Positions 28,388 to 37,588 are shown, numbered from the stretch's first letter. The stretch: DNA of 64,000 nucleotides from Tolypothrix brevis GSE-NOS-MK-07-07A (GCA_019358985.1 JAHHIJ010000021.1:1-64000); one strand, 5' to 3'. The notes: generated by a model from the letters alone, not told the origin. Program-made: numbers and translations.

Positions 28388-28864
28388 ATGAAGAAAATTT
28401 TATTAGGTCTTTTAGCATTAGGTTTAATAGTTATTCCTGCTTATGCAAGCAAAGGGATGAACAAGAAAGCTAATAATGGTATTGTCAGGGTAAAAAGTGC
28501 TTTTAGCGTCTCAGAAACAACCGAACGTTTTGAATCTGTTGCCCAGCAACAAGGTTTAAAAATAGTTGCCAAAATTGACCATGCGGCTGGAGCAAAATCT
28601 ATCAATCAAGAATTACGTCCGACTCAATTAATTATATTTGGTAATCCTGCGACTGGAACCCCATTGATGCAATGCAATCAAACTGTAGGAATTGATTTAC
28701 CCCAAAAAGCACTTATTTGGCAAGACGAACAAGGACAAGTCTGGTTTGGTTATAACAGTCCAAAATACTTAATGGCTCGTCATCAACTCAAGGGCTGTGG
28801 TGAAGAAGCCATTCAAAAAATTGACAATGCTTTGAGTATGTTAGCTCAAAAAGTGACTCAATAG
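28388..28864 (+). CDS. secreted DUF302 protein
   Basis: About 158 residues: signal peptide MKKILLGLLALGLIVIPAYA, then a DUF302 domain (KIDHAAGAKSINQELRPTQL, FGNPATGTPLMQCNQTVGID). DUF302 proteins often occur near sulfur or thiol metabolism genes; no reaction is established. It lies 90 bp after yeiH and is probably the end of the block. Confidence 0.85.
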   Translation: MKKILLGLLALGLIVIPAYASKGMNKKANNGIVRVKSAFSVSETTERFESVAQQQGLKIVAKIDHAAGAKSINQELRPTQLIIFGNPATGTPLMQCNQTVGIDLPQKALIWQDEQGQVWFGYNSPKYLMARHQLKGCGEEAIQKIDNALSMLAQKVTQ

Positions 28865-28917
28865 AAATGCGACATAGCCTCCTAATTCTTACAGGATGGC
28901 TATGCAAATTAGCTGCG

Positions 28918-29043
28918 CTAACACATCAAATTTTTTAGATGTTGTTTGGATTGGGCAAAATCTTTAATTAAAAGATATAGCTCATCTAGATATTCTTCGT
29001 TGAGGCTATCAATTTCAGCTTTGATGTTGTCTTTTGCAGTCAT
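28918..29043 (-). CDS. small antitoxin-like ORF, 41 aa
   Basis: MTAKDNIKAEIDSLNEEYLD followed by ELYLLIKDFAQSKQHLKNLM. It resembles the N-terminal part of small cyanobacterial antitoxins of the DUF2281/VapB kind but has no toxin beside it and may be a remnant. Confidence 0.4.
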   Translation of the reverse strand: MTAKDNIKAEIDSLNEEYLDELYLLIKDFAQSKQHLKNLMC

Positions 29044-29094
29044 TTTTGCCTTTCCTGTCAATACCATACTTATTGTAACTTTTGGAGATAGCTA

Positions 29095-29420
29095 GAAAGC
29101 GATCGCACCTCCATAACTCCCTCACAACGCGATCGCATAACTCCACAAACCCCTCAAATACTAAACGCGATCGCACTCCTCAAAACCCAACTGCGATCGC
29201 ACCTCCATAACTCCCTCACAACGCGATCGCACTTCCAAACCGACCGCTCAAAACAAAGCGCGATCGCACTCCCAAACAAATCCCTCAAACTAAAATGCGA
29301 TCGCACTCAAACCCCTCTGTCATTGCGAGGAGGAACGACGAAGCAATCGCAATATCTTCAATACCAACAAGTTTATGTGATTGCCACGCTCCACTTCGTT
29401 ACGCTCGCAATGACAGAAAA
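29095..29420. repeat. HIP1 cluster plus dispersed hairpin repeat
   Basis: At least eight GCGATCGC octamers within 220 bp, spaced by C/A-rich words such as acctccataactccctcaca (used twice). It is followed at 29318-29410 by cattgcgaggaggaacgacg, the inverted copy of 9930-10015. No gene. Confidence 0.85.
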
Positions 29421-29562
29421 AACATTTTTCCCTTTTTTACTTCGACAACCCCAATTTTTTCTTAAACTCTTCATCATATATTGCCAATTCTTGGCAGCTT
29501 TCACTTGCTCAGGTGTGAGGTTTTTGGCATTGCTGAAATTTGTACAGGGGAAGATATCTTTG

Positions 29563-29814
29563 TCAAGGGTTAAATTTACCTGAGTGCGGTGTCAGGAATA
29601 TTTCTGCCTTCCGGTTTGAATAATTGTGCGATCGCATTACATCGAAGTATCGGAAGACGTGAATATTCCCCCTATCGCTACGGAAGAGTTTGTATAATTC
29701 TGCAAGTACAATAGTAGAAATATAACAATCGCTTGATTTTAAATAAAATTCTGCGATTGCTTGAGAATTTTGATTGTTCAATGCAATACAAATATTAGTA
29801 TCTAACAAATACAC
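29563..29814 (-). pseudogene. VapC-like PIN toxin, C-terminus replaced
   Basis: The start MYLLDTNICIALNNQNSQAI and YISTIVLAELYKLFR are the N-terminal third of a VapC PIN ribonuclease, with its first catalytic Asp. After residue 50 the sequence is unrelated (SDRGNIHVFRYFDVM), and the remaining acidic active-site residues are missing. Full PIN proteins have about 130 residues, this has 83. It therefore looks dead. Confidence 0.75.
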
Positions 29815-29824
29815 AATTATCTAC

Positions 29825-30079
29825 CTATATATGAGAAGTATCTGTATGCTCAAGTGTATTTGAGATATTCTCTTCTTCCTCTAATTGTGTCATCGTCCTA
29901 ATAAAATCCTCTTTGCCTTCCCAATCTTTATCAAAAAAAGCTTTAAGCTTACGTTTCCTTTCTTCATCACTAACTATCTGATTATCACTAATCTCGATGA
30001 TTAATGCTGTACCATCAGGAATATTTATATTTTCTGTTAATTCAATATTTGAACCACGTTTTATTCCTTTAACTTTCAT
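29825..30079 (-). CDS. VapB-like antitoxin
   Basis: 84 residues: MKVKGIKRGSNIELTENINI looks like the AbrB-type DNA-binding start of cyanobacterial VapB antitoxins, followed by a polar toxin-binding tail (EERKRKLKAFFDKDWEGKED). It lies 10 bp before the broken VapC gene, so this is the surviving half of a toxin-antitoxin pair. Confidence 0.7.
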   Translation of the reverse strand: MKVKGIKRGSNIELTENINIPDGTALIIEISDNQIVSDEERKRKLKAFFDKDWEGKEDFIRTMTQLEEEENISNTLEHTDTSHI

Positions 30080-30098
30080 GTTTAAATCCTCCTAATTT

Positions 30099-30185
30099 TT
30101 AGTAGCAATTTCCCAAGTCATAAAGTTCTGCTAGTTTATCTTCAGGGATATCTTGCAGTTCTTGGACAATTTTCTGGATCAGCAT
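30099..30185 (-). pseudogene. antitoxin fragment, 28 aa
   Basis: MLIQKIVQELQDIPEDKLAE and a short tail, stop at 30099. It is the start of a DUF2281-like antitoxin that has lost the rest. Confidence 0.4.
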
Positions 30186-30643
30186 AAGTCAAATATTATT
30201 AGGTAATATTGTTAAACTTGATGTTATTATAACTGTTCTTAAGTTGCTACGTGGTAATTCGTAGTGGGAGCATCTTGCTCCCTGCTGTTGTGAAAATGCA
30301 ATTTAATTTAATGAAAAATTTGGTAAAATTACGAATCCAAACGTGGGTAAGGTTTTATTCCAAACGCGGGCAAGATGCCCGCACTACAATTAATGCATCA
30401 CAAACAATACATCAAAATAAGCTCAACTGTCCTTCTTCATTTAATGGTAGCTCAATTTGTTTGTATGATACCTTGGCTTTAATTTCATCCATTGACAACC
30501 ACAAATCTAATAAATATTTCTCTTCCAAAATGCGTTTTTTCTCATCCCCTATTCTCAGAATTACTTTTAATGCGACTTCAAAGCTACGCATAAATAAATC
30601 GTTGCTAACTAATCCCGTACTTTTCATAAATCTTCGCACGAAC
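30186..30643. other. spacer with dispersed repeat and an unrecognised minus-strand ORF
   Basis: Bases 30255-30390 contain the common cyanobacterial hairpin words gtagtgggagcatcttgctc and gcgggcaagatgcccgcact. A minus-strand frame 30639-30412 (MKSTGLVSNDLFMRSFEVAL ... LPLNEEGQLSLF) has protein-like composition but is not recognised and may be a gene end. Confidence 0.4.
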
Positions 30644-31163
30644 CTATCCCACTAATAATATTTTGTTAATCCAGATGTGGATGGTAGCGAGGTCAATAAA
30701 TGCATCAAAATAAACTTTTCGACGTTCCCATCTGACGACAAGACGACGGCCTAAAGCGTTGATACCAAGCGAAACACCGCTCTTGTTGAAATCTAGGAAC
30801 AGAAATTTTGATGGGTCTTCCTCTGTTTTTCTTGGTTTTCCAAACTCGTTTTGGCCATTGAGGGCGAATACCTCTTTTGCGTAGAGCAGCACGTTTTTCT
30901 TTGGAGTCATAACCTTTATCAGCAGCCAGTACTTTGATTCGCTTACGTGGTCTACCAGGTTTTAATGTTTTAAGTTTGACTTTATCGAGTAAGGGTATTA
31001 CTTGTTCCCGCTCGTTACCGTTGGCGGGAGTGGTGGAGTTAGCTAGCGGCATTCCATTGCCTTCAGTCAGGGTGTGAATGAGAATACCTTTACCTTTGCC
31101 ACCATAGGCAACCTCTTCACCTCCTCCCTTTCCAGGGGGAAAAAGACCCGTCAACCGCGCCAA
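30644..31163 (-). pseudogene. IS5-family transposase remnant
   Basis: The central DDE region is visible: GKGKGILIHTLTEGNGMPLA, VLAADKGYDSKEKRAALRKR near residue 80 (second Asp), then WYQRF. Near 30770 the frame shifts, and the C-terminus continues as RRLVVRWERRKVYFDAFIDL. The N-terminus is missing too. The element is therefore inactive. Confidence 0.85.
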
Positions 31164-31313
31164 AGTTCCAGTTTATTAATCCCTTATTATCAGCGATCGC
31201 TAATATACGTGCTTGTATAGGTTCATGTAATTAATTGTGTTTGGTTACTTAAAGATTGTGTTGCTGAGTGAGAAACTATTCTTAAAAGGCATGGTTTAGG
31301 GAGAATACTCTGT

Positions 31314-31769
31314 ATGTCAAAGCTCGACCTCGAAGTAACGCTGCGCGAGATAACTAAGGAAAACTGGCGTGATATCGTTCGCTTAAAAGTAGCCCCACAC
31401 CAAGAGCAGTTCGTGACATCCAACGCTGCGTCTATTGCAGAAGCCCATTTCAATCCAGAGGTTGCTTGGTTCCGCGCGATCTACTCTCTCGATGTGCCAG
31501 TCGGTTTTTTGATGTTGGAGGACGACGCAGTTCAGCAAGAGTACTTTCTGTGGCGCTTTATGATAGATGAGCAATACCAGGGGCGTGGGTACGGGCGAAA
31601 GGCACTGGAGTTGTTCTTCGCACACGTCAAAACGCGCCCTGGGGCAGATGCAGTCGAAACAAGTTGTGTGCCAGCCAAAGGTGGTCCCGGTCCGTTCTAC
31701 GAGAAGATGGGTTTTGTTTACACCGGAAAAGAAGAGGACGGCGAACTTGTGATGCGACGTGAATTTTAA
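31314..31769 (+). CDS. GNAT family N-acetyltransferase (SpeG/RimI-like)
   Basis: 151 residues. The acetyl-CoA loop is YQGRGYGRKALELFF near residue 83 and the fold closes with GPFYEKMGFVYTGKEEDGEL (in part). It is closest in pattern to spermidine-type acetyltransferases. Followed by three more small genes of similar type; no attC site was seen here. Confidence 0.88.
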   Translation: MSKLDLEVTLREITKENWRDIVRLKVAPHQEQFVTSNAASIAEAHFNPEVAWFRAIYSLDVPVGFLMLEDDAVQQEYFLWRFMIDEQYQGRGYGRKALELFFAHVKTRPGADAVETSCVPAKGGPGPFYEKMGFVYTGKEEDGELVMRREF

Positions 31770-31841
31770 TCTAAAGAACTTTTCTGGGAAAGCAACAGAT
31801 TTTATGACTATGGAGAAATTCTGCGAAATCTTCGCCACCCA

Positions 31842-32147
31842 ATGCGCTTTTTTTACGAATCATGTTCTCAGAGACGCAAATGCAGAATATTGGAAAAGTA
31901 TGCGATCGCAGAAAACTTAAAACCCCATGAATTAGTATCGATACTAATCGAAAATATCGAACAGATACATGCTGACGGGGACATAAATTTAGATGATTCC
32001 TATGTTGCTAGTATCCTCAAATACCGCAGCATTATTATATTGATGCACAATTTCTTCTCACAAATGTGGGTAAACAAAAACAAGGACACGATATTTCCGA
32101 ATGTAGAGTTGGGACTGTTACTAACAGAGGTAGGGCTTATTAGTTAA
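31842..32147 (+). CDS. hypothetical protein, 101 aa
   Basis: Mainly helical sequence (EKYAIAENLKPHELVSILIE, SYVASILKYRSIIILMHNFF). No family recognised. Codon use and position between two acetyltransferase genes make a real gene or gene fragment possible; the start is uncertain. Confidence 0.4.
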   Translation: MRFFYESCSQRRKCRILEKYAIAENLKPHELVSILIENIEQIHADGDINLDDSYVASILKYRSIIILMHNFFSQMWVNKNKDTIFPNVELGLLLTEVGLIS

Positions 32148-32281
32148 AAATAGGAAAGTATTGTTTGTGTTACAATGTAGTTCGGAGATTTTCTTGCGCG
32201 ATCGCAAAGCGTATGCCGTAGGCTCATCGCGCTTATGACAGAAATCAAGCAAAGCCATGTAGAAACTTACAAAAAATTGAT

Positions 32282-32767
32282 ATGAAAATGCAAATAGAAC
32301 CTTACGATAATCGCCAACTTGATGCAGTTGTTCGTCTTTCACTGCAAGCTTGGTCTCCAGTTTTTGACTCAATTCAGAAAGCCTTGGACACCGGGGTATA
32401 CGAGCATTTTTATCCCGATGGTTGGCGTATTAGTCAGCAAAAGGCTGTCGAGGATGTGTGTGCGGCTGAAGATACAAATGTATGGGTTGCAATTGACGCT
32501 GGTCTGGTCGTAGGTTTTGTCGCTGTAAAATTAGATTCCGAGTCCAGTATGGGTGAAATCTATATGGTCGCAGTCGATCCAGACTTTCAAAGTCGCGGTA
32601 TTGGCTCTGCTTTGCTAGAATTTGCTCTCGATTGGATGAAGAATGCAGGAATGTCGGTTGCGATGGTCGAAACTGGAGCCGATCCCGGTCATGCACCAGC
32701 CCGTCATACCTATGAAAAAGCTGGCTTTGGATTGTTTCCCGTCGCTAGATATTTTAAAAAGCTGTAG
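32282..32767 (+). CDS. GNAT family N-acetyltransferase
   Basis: 161 residues. Motif MVAVDPDFQSRGIGSALLEF near residue 100 forms the acetyl-CoA loop, and RHTYEKAGFGLFPVARYFKK is the usual C-terminal motif B. Resistance-type small-molecule acetylation is possible. It ends 20 bp before another GNAT gene in the same direction. Confidence 0.88.
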   Translation: MKMQIEPYDNRQLDAVVRLSLQAWSPVFDSIQKALDTGVYEHFYPDGWRISQQKAVEDVCAAEDTNVWVAIDAGLVVGFVAVKLDSESSMGEIYMVAVDPDFQSRGIGSALLEFALDWMKNAGMSVAMVETGADPGHAPARHTYEKAGFGLFPVARYFKKL

Positions 32768-32787
32768 AAAGGAAAATTAGTCAGCGA

Positions 32788-33267
32788 ATGAACATAAGAC
32801 CCGCAAACCCCAATGATATTTTGCTCATTTTCTCGTTTATCCAGAGGAAAGCTGAATTCGATCGCTATATTGGTGCATTTTCTGGAGTATTGCAAGTTTC
32901 CCCAGAGAAAATCAGCAAAACACTGTTTGGCAAAACTCCTTTTGCATACGTTTTGTTTGCAGAATCTTCGGGATGCGAGATTGGATTTGCATTGTATGGA
33001 TTCAGATATTCGTCATTTGCCGGTCAACCGAGTATTTGGCTTGATGATTTATACATAGATGAAAATCGCCGAAGTCAAGGTGCGGGAACTGCACTGATGA
33101 ATAAGTTGGCTGAAATTGCCCAAGAAAATGATTGTAGTCATCTTGCTTGGAATGCGGATGCTCGAAATATTCGCGGACTCGGTTTTTACGATCGATTAGG
33201 TGCAGAAATTACTGACCAACAGGGGAATCGATGTTTCTTGAGGTGGGTTCCACGATTCGCTGTTTGA
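32788..33267 (+). CDS. GNAT family N-acetyltransferase
   Basis: 159 residues: MNIRPANPNDILLIFSFIQR, the loop DENRRSQGAGTALMNKLAEI near residue 92, then NIRGLGFYDRLGAEI. The pattern matches diamine-type acetyltransferases. Possibly co-transcribed with the preceding GNAT. Confidence 0.88.
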   Translation: MNIRPANPNDILLIFSFIQRKAEFDRYIGAFSGVLQVSPEKISKTLFGKTPFAYVLFAESSGCEIGFALYGFRYSSFAGQPSIWLDDLYIDENRRSQGAGTALMNKLAEIAQENDCSHLAWNADARNIRGLGFYDRLGAEITDQQGNRCFLRWVPRFAV

Positions 33268-33518
33268 TGCGTGAACATTTTTTATACTACAATAAAAGAC
33301 AGCTTGTTTATAAGTTATCTTTTCACCCCAAAATCTATGAAATACCCACCCTGGTAAGCCTCTAGCAAAACACCGCAACGGCGATTTGGATTAAAACTTT
33401 TACAGTTTTGTTCTCTCGGAAAAACCACCAATAGCCCTACTACGTGGATTCCTCCACCAACAAACCAACAATTTTGATTTGCGTTGGTTACTAAATGTTG
33501 GAAATAGGAGAATACACA
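33268..33518. other. gap before the MFS gene
   Basis: AT-rich DNA with no recognisable gene. The frame ATAIWIKTFTVLF near 33380 hints at a lost gene end. No attC arms. Confidence 0.3.
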
Positions 33519-34709
33519 ATGTCATTGCGCGGTAAAAACAAAACTGCAAGCCAAGTATTTTTATTAACCATAATTTTCCTCATCATCGAATTCTTAGACG
33601 AACTCGTTGATGGTGTGTATAGTCCTGCTTTACCCTTAATTCGCAGCGATTTACATCTGAACTATACTCAAATTGGAATGTTGCTGACCATACCTAATAC
33701 CATTGGTAGCATCATTGAGCCGATACTGGGGATTTTGGCAGATATCGGTCAACGACGACAGTTGATTTTGGGTGGTGGTATTGCTTTTGCAGGGGCTTTA
33801 CTACTAATTTCCCTCAGCCATAATTTTCCCCTATTGTTAACAGCCCTTATCTTGTTCAATCCAGCATCAGGTGCTTTTGTTAGCCTTTCACAAGCTACTC
33901 TGATGGATATCGAACCAATGCGTCATGAGCAAAATATGGCACGTTGGGCTTTAGCTGGTTCTGTGGGAAATACAATCGGTCCTTTGGTATTAGCAGTTGT
34001 CGTGGGATTGCATCAAAGTTGGCGAAGTGCATTTTTTATCTTGGCAATACTGACTATTTTGTCGTTGGTAGTGCTATGGAAATATCGTCAACTCATTCCC
34101 AATACTATTTCCCATAGTGATGAGTCAATCCAAAGTCTAGGAGAGGGAATCTGCAATGCCATCAAGGCTTTAAAACAGCGTAATGTTCTGTTGTGGTTAA
34201 CTTTGTTGCAATTTTCCGATTTGATGCTGGATGTATTGCGTGGGTTTGTAGCGCTGTATTTTGTTGATGTAGTCGGTGCAAGTAATACCCAAGGGAGTTT
34301 GGCTATTGCAATTTGGTTGGGATTTGGTTTGGTGGGAGATTTTTTACTGATTCCCTTGCTGGAAAGGGTGCAGGGAATGGCTTATTTAAAATTAAGTGCT
34401 GCGGTCATTTTGTTTGCTTACCCAGCTTTTTTACTCGTACCCAGCATCAATATTAAGTTATTTATTCTTGGTTTGCTGGGTTTGTTTAATGCGGGTTGGT
34501 ACTCGATTCTGCAAGGACAATTATATACAGCAATGCCAGGAAAAAGTGGTGCGGTACTGACTTTGAGCAACTTGTTTGGTTTGGTCGGTGGTTTGATACC
34601 TTTGGGGTTGGGTTTATTGGCAGGGCATTATGGTTTGGGAAGTACGATGTGGTTGCTAATTGCTGCACCGATTGTTTTATTAATCGGACTTTTCACGCAC
34701 AAAATGTAA
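33519..34709 (+). CDS. MFS transporter
   Basis: About 396 residues with twelve predicted membrane segments; start chosen at MSLRGKNKTASQVF because the upstream codons are not conserved-looking. Signature GILADIGQRRQLILGGG between helices 2 and 3 (residue about 85) fits the major facilitator superfamily. Drug or metabolite export is likely; substrate unknown. The 3' end overlaps the convergent acetyltransferase gene by 30 bp. Confidence 0.85.
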   Translation: MSLRGKNKTASQVFLLTIIFLIIEFLDELVDGVYSPALPLIRSDLHLNYTQIGMLLTIPNTIGSIIEPILGILADIGQRRQLILGGGIAFAGALLLISLSHNFPLLLTALILFNPASGAFVSLSQATLMDIEPMRHEQNMARWALAGSVGNTIGPLVLAVVVGLHQSWRSAFFILAILTILSLVVLWKYRQLIPNTISHSDESIQSLGEGICNAIKALKQRNVLLWLTLLQFSDLMLDVLRGFVALYFVDVVGASNTQGSLAIAIWLGFGLVGDFLLIPLLERVQGMAYLKLSAAVILFAYPAFLLVPSINIKLFILGLLGLFNAGWYSILQGQLYTAMPGKSGAVLTLSNLFGLVGGLIPLGLGLLAGHYGLGSTMWLLIAAPIVLLIGLFTHKM

Positions 34710-35216
34710 TACCAAATGCTCCTCATCGAAATATATGCCATCAACAAATAAAGCATCATGCTCTAGCCCAAACCGCTCGAAACCCCTTGACTTGTAAAGT
34801 GAGAATGCGGCAGAATTATTCGCAGTCACCCCGAGAATGACCTGCCGCAAACCATCGAGTTGTTGAGCATGGGATAATGCACGATCGAGAAGCACCGCTC
34901 CTACACCTCGACGGCGAAATTTGGGTAAAACATACATACTCCATAGATTGCCGATGTGAGCGCGTTTCGGACGATTTTCGCGGGAAAAGCCGAGCATACC
35001 GATTAGGCGATCGCTATCATCAAAAGCACCAAAAATACCGCTATTCAAATTATCGTGAGTGCTAAGTCTGGCAGCAAAGTCGGTCACAGTCAAATAAGCT
35101 TCCTGCTCGAAACTCGAAGCAAAAGCTGTTGGGGATTCTCTCAATGCTTGTAACCGTAGTTCGCGGTAAGCGACGACATCCTGCGAAGTTAAAAATCTAA
35201 TTTTGGGTTTATCCAT
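34680..35216 (-). CDS. GNAT family N-acetyltransferase
   Basis: 178 residues from MDKPKIRFLTSQDVVAYREL. Loop motif YVLPKFRRRGVGAVLLDRAL near residue 103 and NNSAAFSLYKSRGFERFG near residue 137. Overlaps the end of the MFS gene on the opposite strand, an unusual tight arrangement that suggests recent joining. Confidence 0.87.
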   Translation of the reverse strand: MDKPKIRFLTSQDVVAYRELRLQALRESPTAFASSFEQEAYLTVTDFAARLSTHDNLNSGIFGAFDDSDRLIGMLGFSRENRPKRAHIGNLWSMYVLPKFRRRGVGAVLLDRALSHAQQLDGLRQVILGVTANNSAAFSLYKSRGFERFGLEHDALFVDGIYFDEEHLVLHFVREKSD

Positions 35217-35304
35217 ATTTGCCTCCACTAATTTAGAAATACACCTTTCAAAGGGAATAGCGATCGCTTCTGGCGCTGCGCCGCGCAATTGCGTTATAAT
35301 CCTA

Positions 35305-35673
35305 TTAAATCGCCACTGTTGAAGACGCTAACCGTTTCTGGGGAACTCGTAGCAAGGAGATACCCACCAATAGCATCCAAACTTCCCAGAGGATAAAACC
35401 GACGGGGGTTGCTTCCACTATAGAAAAACCAGGAATAACTGTAGCGAATAATTCACTCTGTCCCACCAGTAACAAAGGTGCAGTCATCAAACCCCACCAA
35501 GCAACCCAGGATTTGAACAGGGGAGAACCCAACATAACGACCCCAACTCCCACTGTCCAACCGACAAGTAAGGTTTGTCCTAAATATTCACCGATCGCCA
35601 CCCCACCATATTGATGCACTATTTGGTAGGTGATCGCAACGGCAGTTACAAGCGATCGCCGTTGGATCATCAA
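35305..35673 (-). pseudogene. DUF4386-like membrane protein, N-terminus lost at attC site
   Basis: 122 residues with about four hydrophobic segments (AVAITYQIVHQYGGVAIGEY, WVGLM-like WWGLMTAPLLLVGQSELFAT, GFILWEVWMLLVGISLL), which fit the C-terminal half of DUF4386 proteins of about 230 residues. The coding sequence begins where the attC-like site at 35677 ends, so recombination there probably removed the front. Confidence 0.6.
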
Positions 35674-35676
35674 TGC

Positions 35677-35761
35677 TATTGTTCCCGTTCACCCGCCGCC
35701 AGCAACTTTTCGGACTCACCGATTAGCTTAATTCGGTCGGTGTGCAACGGGGTTGTTAGGC
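35677..35761 (-). other. attC-like recombination site 2 (reverse orientation)
   Basis: On the minus strand it starts GCCTAAC with the arm aaccccgttgcacaccgacc and ends with ggcggcgggtgaacgggaac. The closing core is damaged (aacaatag instead of GTTRRRY). The arms are those of site 1. Its opening core complements GTTAGGC at the end of site 3, so the two delimit one cassette. Confidence 0.65.
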
Positions 35762-35818
35762 ATGATTTTTGTATATTATGTGAGATTTAGCCCTCCGTCT
35801 GAAATTATAATCTCTCCC

Positions 35819-36439
35819 TTGACACTCCCCGCGATAAATCGACGGGGATTCTTAGTTCATCGACGTGCCTTAAAATTGTCTATCCTTACGGCAATACTTA
35901 AACCTGATACCCGTTCAATAGAACAAAGTGTCGAGTCTAATTTAAACAACCCCAGTGGGCTTCATCTCCTTAAGCGTTAGAGAATTGTTTCTCTAGTTCC
36001 CGTATGCCCTACGGTACTTTGCACAATCAACAAATGTTTTGTTTACTGGTATAGATGCGCGTTGGCATCTTAGCTATGTTTATCGTGGTGTTTTCGCTAC
36101 CCACTATCCATTATTTTTTCCTAGCCAGTCGTTTTGGGGTTGGTTATCCATTTGTGCTAGCGGTTATTCTACCTGTGGCATAATTATATTGTACCCTCAA
36201 ACGTTCGTATATGTCTAGGGAAAAATCAATTAAAGTTAGACTATCTGAATATGAGCTTCAGCAGTTGAAACAAGAAGCTGAAAAACAAGGAATAGGAATG
36301 TCTGATTTTCTGAGAAAATACATCTCAAAGCTGCCCAAACCAGAAAACTTCACGGCAGTTAAAACTGCTTGAGTCGTTTTTCATCCCCTGTCTTAAGCAC
36401 GTAAGGCATTGCTACGCAATGCTTACTCAGGGGCTTTCA
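35819..36439 (-). mobile_element. IS200/IS605-like element B without transposase
   Basis: About 620 bp. One end ttgacactccccgcgataaa/tcgacggggattctt, the other a long hairpin between catcccctgtcttaagcacg and cttactcaggggctttc. Inside: a ribbon-helix-helix ORF and about 380 nt noncoding with the word gtatgccctacggtac, which is the reverse of the word in element A. No tnpA/tnpB. It is inserted in the 3' part of an SDR gene. Confidence 0.65.
36211..36372 (+). CDS. small ribbon-helix-helix protein of IS-like element B
   Basis: 53 residues: MSREKSIKVRLSEYELQQLK, then GIGMSDFLRKYISKL, an Arc/MobC-type ribbon-helix-helix. Same place in the element as the ORF in element A and the ORF beside TnpB. 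Role unknown; control of the element or of its RNA is possible. Confidence 0.65.
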   Translation: MSREKSIKVRLSEYELQQLKQEAEKQGIGMSDFLRKYISKLPKPENFTAVKTA

Positions 36440-36709
36440 AACTTCCCAGTCTTTCTTGTAAGATAGTGACTTGCAACAATCATAGAAGCTATCTGTGCGA
36501 TTTCTTCTGGTTGCGCTCCTCGTCCCATCGGAGATCGTTCTTCCCAGAGCTTTCGTGCTGCTGTCCAGTTCTTACTCATTGGAGTCTCAACCAAACCTGG
36601 TGCGATCGTCCTCGGCAAGTCGCTTTGCGATCGCCATCCCAATTCCAGATGTCGAACCAGTGACGAGAGCCACTCTCTTTTCGTTTCTAGACTCGCTCAC
36701 AACATTCAC
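36427..36709 (-). pseudogene. short-chain dehydrogenase (SDR), deleted and interrupted
   Basis: The start NEKRVALVTGSTSGIGMAIA (TGxxxGIG NAD(P) site) is followed after about 35 residues directly by the C-terminal part LVETPMSKNWTAARKLWEER and GAQPEEIAQIASMIVAS. The middle with the YxxxK catalytic site is gone. The end after SHYLT is cut by element B. In minus orientation the gene lies between attC-like sites 3 and 2, so it was once a cassette gene. Confidence 0.8.
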
Positions 36710-36770
36710 TTATAGATTTGGTTTCATTTAATCGAGTTGTCAGATCTAACGACATTATTAAAGTTGTTCT

Positions 36771-36859
36771 GCCTAACGTTGCCCATCACCCGCCGTAGAT
36801 CACCTTTGCATCATAACCAATAGACTCTCGGCGGTCGGCGTGCATAGGCGTTGTTATGT
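36771..36859 (-). other. attC-like recombination site 3 (89 bp, reverse orientation)
   Basis: Plus strand: GCCTAAC, gttgcccatcacccgccg ... cggcggtcggcgtgcatagg, GTTATGT. The arms pair (GCCCAT/GCAT-type, CGCCG with CGGCG), and length and arms match sites 1 and 5. On the minus strand its closing core is GTTAGGC, complement of the opening core of site 2. Confidence 0.7.
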
Positions 36860-36989
36860 CGTCGCATGGGATAGAGATTTGAGGTCATTTTAAATGAAAA
36901 ACTAAAAACTTTATGTCATGGGGATAAACGGGTCGCCGTTGTCATGACAACATGAACCAGCATGTGAGCAATCATTGCTGACTCAAGAC

Positions 36990-37588
36990 CTTTCTGCCAG
37001 TATAGTTATATTCTGCAAAGTGAAAATGCCGAATTATCGGCGGAAATTACAGGTAAACTGCGATATCGTGCCAGCGATGCTCCCAAGGGGAGCCGCGCAA
37101 AGCGCGATCGCCAAGATTTTCCCGCAGTGGGTGATTGGGTTGTTATCCGCGCTAAAGAAAGGGAAGGAACCGCAAGCATCCACGAGATTTTGCCTCGTAA
37201 AAGCAAGTTTTCTCGGAAAAATGTTGGTGCAGAAACCACAGAGCAAATAGTAGCTACGAACGTCGATACAGTATTTTTAGTTTCCGGTTTGGACGGTGAC
37301 TTTAATCCCAGACGCATCGAGCGCTATCTAATTTTGGCATGGGAAAGCGGAGCTAATCCCGTAATTGTTCTCAACAAAGCCGATGTTTGTCCCAACTTGG
37401 AAGCCTGTTTGAGAGAAGTTTCAGCGATCGCTTTAGGTGTGCCAATTATTACGATTAGTGCAGCCACCAGCCAAGGATTGGAGGAACTCAAGTATATGGA
37501 AAGAAAACAAGACCAAAGGGAGTATATAGCCGAGAAAGAGAAATGGAAAAAGCTAACTAAAGCAATGGGAAATTACCAGAAAGCTTGA
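36990..37588 (+). pseudogene. RsgA-type ribosome GTPase, internal deletion
   Basis: The N-terminal OB part ([36 protein letters not shown]) and the start of the GTPase domain ([18 protein letters not shown]) are kept. Then [11 protein letters not shown] jumps to the extreme C-terminus [20 protein letters not shown]. The P-loop, switch regions and zinc domain are missing, so it cannot bind GTP. Confidence 0.8.

Noticed and set aside
30251-30655. Plus-strand open frame of 134 codons
   Set aside because: It runs through a dispersed hairpin repeat and has no protein-like pattern.
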